From Parascedosporium putredinis (taxonomy: Eukaryota; Ascomycota; Sordariomycetes; Microascales; Microascaceae), in assembly GCA_949357655.1 (NCBI GenBank), contig CASHTG010000001.1:992001-1056000 (forward strand): a stretch of 64,000 nt of DNA. The letters run 5' to 3'. Below, one piece after another: positions 61,001 to 64,000 of the stretch (the stretch's first letter is position 1; each line of letters opens with the position of its first letter). Position numbers and translations under genes: made by a program. Under the pieces are notes generated by a model that was not told where the DNA came from, did not search any database, and saw nothing but the letters and a program-made list of their open reading frames with translations.

Positions 61001-64000
61001 CACCAACGGCAGGTGTCACTGCGGGGGAAAGAAGGCGTCCTGGTTGGATCGCATCGGAGGTGGGCTCCTGACCACACTGGTACTCCCAGGTCCATCCTCC
61101 CCTAAAATACTTCAGCTCGAGCGCCCAACAAGACCGACCCACCGACGTGGTACTAGTCGGTCTAGTCTTTTACTGTCTTGAGCTTAGCTTTCCGAGTTAG
61201 GCCAGCCCCAAGCTTCGGGCCCGCTTCCAGGCGTGCGTCGACAAGACGCTGGGCCAAAGTAGCTGGCGAATACCGTCACTGCCATGAGTCCATGTGAGCA
61301 GCACCAGGAATACCCAGCAAAGAGATTTGACAGAGCCGAAAAAGGGTCTCGTTGTATTATTATCACAATGAGGCCAAGAAGAGTGCGCCAAGGACGCCAG
61401 CAGGCCAACATCAAGCTCGGCGCCAGAGCGATGTTTCTAGCAACGGTGCGGAATAGGTTCCATCATCTCGGAGATCTCCCAGGGTATCGTCTCCACTCCG
61501 CCCTCCTTCGAGGATCGACTTGTCGCGGGCCAGCAGGCCTAACCTTGTTCCGAACAGGCTTATCTTCGTAAACGGGCGAGTCACAGATTCCCAGGCCAAG
61601 AGCCTAACTCGAGTCGTGGACCGGTGGTGCGAACGCACTCCTGAAGAGCTGTCTGGGAGGGACTAATAGATCCGCCACTCGATCCTTGACCGACTGGTGG
61701 GCTGGCGAGTCGCTGCCAAGAAGGCGTCGTCGAGGAGAGTTTCCATATCTGCTGGGAATAGGACTCTTCACCAGGAACAAACATACCAAGCAGTTCCGTT
61801 GGACTTGCGCTGGGCTAATACGTGGCCGGCCTGGCTGAAGTAGCATTTTGGAATGTAATTTTTACGAAAGATGGGTGGTATTGGAAGCTTCTGGGCTACG
61901 GCAGTCGCCAACGCAGCCGTCCTCCCGTAAGCCTGATACCCCGGGGTTTGGCGGAGGCTCGGGGCGAGATTGCGAAGAAGAGAGATGGACGGAGGCGAAG
62001 GGCAAGGGCATACTGCAAATCCTATAGACTGGTCAAGGCCATAGGGGAAGAGCTAGCTGTCGCTCTATGTGCGCAAGATGTGTCAGGAACTGGCTCATCT
62101 TTCACGTCCCCCATGCAAGCTTTGGCCGGCGCTGCGGCACTATCATTGGTTCTGGGGGAGAAACAGGCAACTTCGGCACCAGGAGCCGGGGTGACACCTA
62201 GCGTGAGAGAAATCATACTTGTAGAGAAAAGAAAAGAGCCCATAAAGAGGGAGATCAGAGAAACTGGTGGCGTTAGCCTAGGCATAGCTCCACGCAACGC
62301 AAGTATTCCCCTCTCCATCTTGGGTTCGGGCTGGGTGTCATCGATAGACGTCAAGCCAAGGATCGAAGGGCCGGCCCCTTGATCCGGCGTAATCTGTTTG
62401 GAATGGACCAGCCAGATGCATCAATCCCTTGACCCCTGGGAATACGCTCGTAGGGCGGCCGTTTTGAGGGTTCAGGAAGGACGTGTTCGATCTACGGGGG
62501 CGGCGTCCTGTGATGTGACGAGACATTTTGCCAGGCAGCCAACGAGGCGGGTACGAGGTGCGCTTCTTTGGTTATTTGGCGCCTTTGTTTACGGCTAGCG
62601 CCCTCTTTGGCTGATTGGAGAAGCGAGCATGCCGTCCTTGAAACGCCGGGGCGGAACTTTACTTCCCTCCCTTGCTGAGCAGCTGTGAGGGCCTTTGGCT
62701 GGGTGGCGGGCCGCCCTGTAACTGCCGAGGAGCCTCCGTCTGCACATGGCTTAATCAAGGTTGCTTCTTGGGTGTTAGTCCGCTTGATAATCTCGTGGAC
62801 GGACATATTACTAGCTGCTAGTACCGCGCCCACACTTGTGGGGTTGGGTGCGTGTCAAGGTTAAGAAAAAGAAGTGAGAGAGAGAGAGGGAAAAACAAGA
62901 AAACCAAAACAAAAAAAGGGGATAAAGCTACTGCGACCAACTTGGTCGCCGTACATGATATGATGCATACATAGTATGCGGGAAAGGGAAATTTGAATGA
63001 TCCTTGGTTCCCTCGCCTGACCCCTCTGCGAGTACGTGCGCGCGCGCGTGAGTTGTCCTCGATGGAGGGCAGGACGGACAGGGACGGGCCTTGAGGGCAT
63101 GAGGAGCGGCGGATTTCGTTTCTCTGGATGCGCAAGGATCGACGAGGACATTAGGTGCGAAGGCGCAACTGCGGCCACCGATCCCCCTTGTCTCGCCTAC
63201 AGATTATCTTGTCAAGAGAGGAAATATCGCTCTTGACCCTTTACACCTCCCATCCACCTCCTCGCTGGACGAAAAACATCTCCCTAGGGATACTGGCTGC
63301 GTCTGGCTTGTAAACCGCACACAGGGAGACCGACGGCCCAGGGGGCGTTGGGGCAGGCCGGATGGCAGGAAGGAAGGGGGTGTGTGTCTTGCGACGGCGA
63401 GAATCCTAGATGGCCCGAAGCGAGTGCTCCGATCCCGAAAGAACTGCATACGACAGTGGCTAATATTACTCCACGCAGAAAAATGTGGGAAAGAGGGGAC
63501 GGGGGTTAGGTTGGCAAGTAGGTTAGGGGGCGATGGGGAGGGGTGGTAGAGCGATCGAAAAGCAATAGTGTAGGCAGGACTGGCCCAAGGGGAAGCAGGG
63601 ACTAGACAAGGAGAAAAAAAGAAAAAAGTAGCCGAAGTGGCGATCCGCAAACCAACGCTGCATGGCTGTGGGCTGTGGCTGCGAAAGTGATCAATCAACT
63701 GGATAATGCTCAATGCCTTTGACCCTTGCACGATGCGGGCTTTTTCTTTTTCTTCCTCTTCTTGAATCGATTCCATCTATGGATGTTGGCTCTGTTGGCC
63801 TCTACTTTATGATTATCAGAATGCAATTTTTTCTCATCTTGGTCCGTTTCTGTTGTAGCTAGCTAATTCATCTCTCTACGCCCTTTGGTTCTCGCCAATT
63901 TTATTTGCTCATCCTCTTGGTTGCCCGTTGGTCGGGGGCTTGGGCAGTTGGGTTGGTCGGATCTCGAGGCCGAAATGCCGGGTTCCCTGCCAGTGCCAGA

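Larger units (their letters stand above)
54601..64000. other. Gene desert, part 3: no recognisable gene
   Basis: No gene is supported. ORFs of 184-190 codons (59945-60499 +, 61822-62382 +, 63204-63776 -) lack motifs and overlap other frames of similar length. Structured pieces are the G-tract array and T run (54715-54800), the palindrome and GGAT repeats (57571-57612), TTTAATGGG units (58009-58035), an A12/G8 junction (about 60536-60558), a purine tract (62870-62925) and an alternating GC run (63036-63050). Confidence 0.55.

Overview
This window is nuclear DNA of a filamentous ascomycete, most likely a Sordariomycete and possibly of the order Hypocreales. The evidence is short GT-AG introns of about 60-170 bases, single-copy eukaryotic housekeeping genes on both strands, a Zn2Cys6 regulator, and protein sequences that read like Pezizomycotina orthologues (CYK3, YTM1, SEC8, VPS68, LSM5, RPB11, GCP5). 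Genus and species cannot be fixed from the sequence alone. No rRNA, tRNA, CRISPR array or intact transposon was found.

The first 39 kb are gene-dense. In order: a GCK/Ste20-family kinase running off the left edge (-), the cytokinesis protein CYK3 (+), the ribosome-biogenesis WD40 protein YTM1 (-), the exocyst subunit SEC8 (-), VPS68 (+), an unrecognised Cys-containing protein (-), a DEDDy 3'-5' exonuclease (-), LSM5 (+), RPB11 (-), a HemK/Mtq1 glutamine methyltransferase (+), a GCP5-like gamma-tubulin complex subunit (-), a GT15 mannosyltransferase (+), a MORG1/WDR83-like WD40 protein (-) and a Zn2Cys6 transcription factor (-). Kinase/CYK3, exonuclease/LSM5, RPB11/HemK and GCP5/GT15 are head-to-head pairs. 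HemK/GCP5, LSM5/RPB11 and GT15/WDR83 are tail-to-tail. The kinase, CYK3, SEC8 and GCP5 belong functionally to septation, secretion and the cytoskeleton. The rest serve RNA and ribosome metabolism, translation and glycosylation.

Almost every conserved gene is broken by one-base losses, mostly in G/C homopolymers. Restoring one base per site, or occasionally two, rejoins the conserved reading frames. LSM5, which is built of short exons, is the only gene where no break was found. I read this as an assembly or base-calling artefact rather than decay, and coordinates are given for the gene span as it lies in the sequence.

From 38954 to 64000 (25 kb) I recognise no gene. The stretch is not obviously AT-rich and holds only chance-like ORFs, purine tracts, microsatellites, a perfect 22-bp palindrome, a G-quadruplex-type G-tract array beside a 21-T run, and small tandem repeats. 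It lies directly upstream of the Zn2Cys6 regulator.
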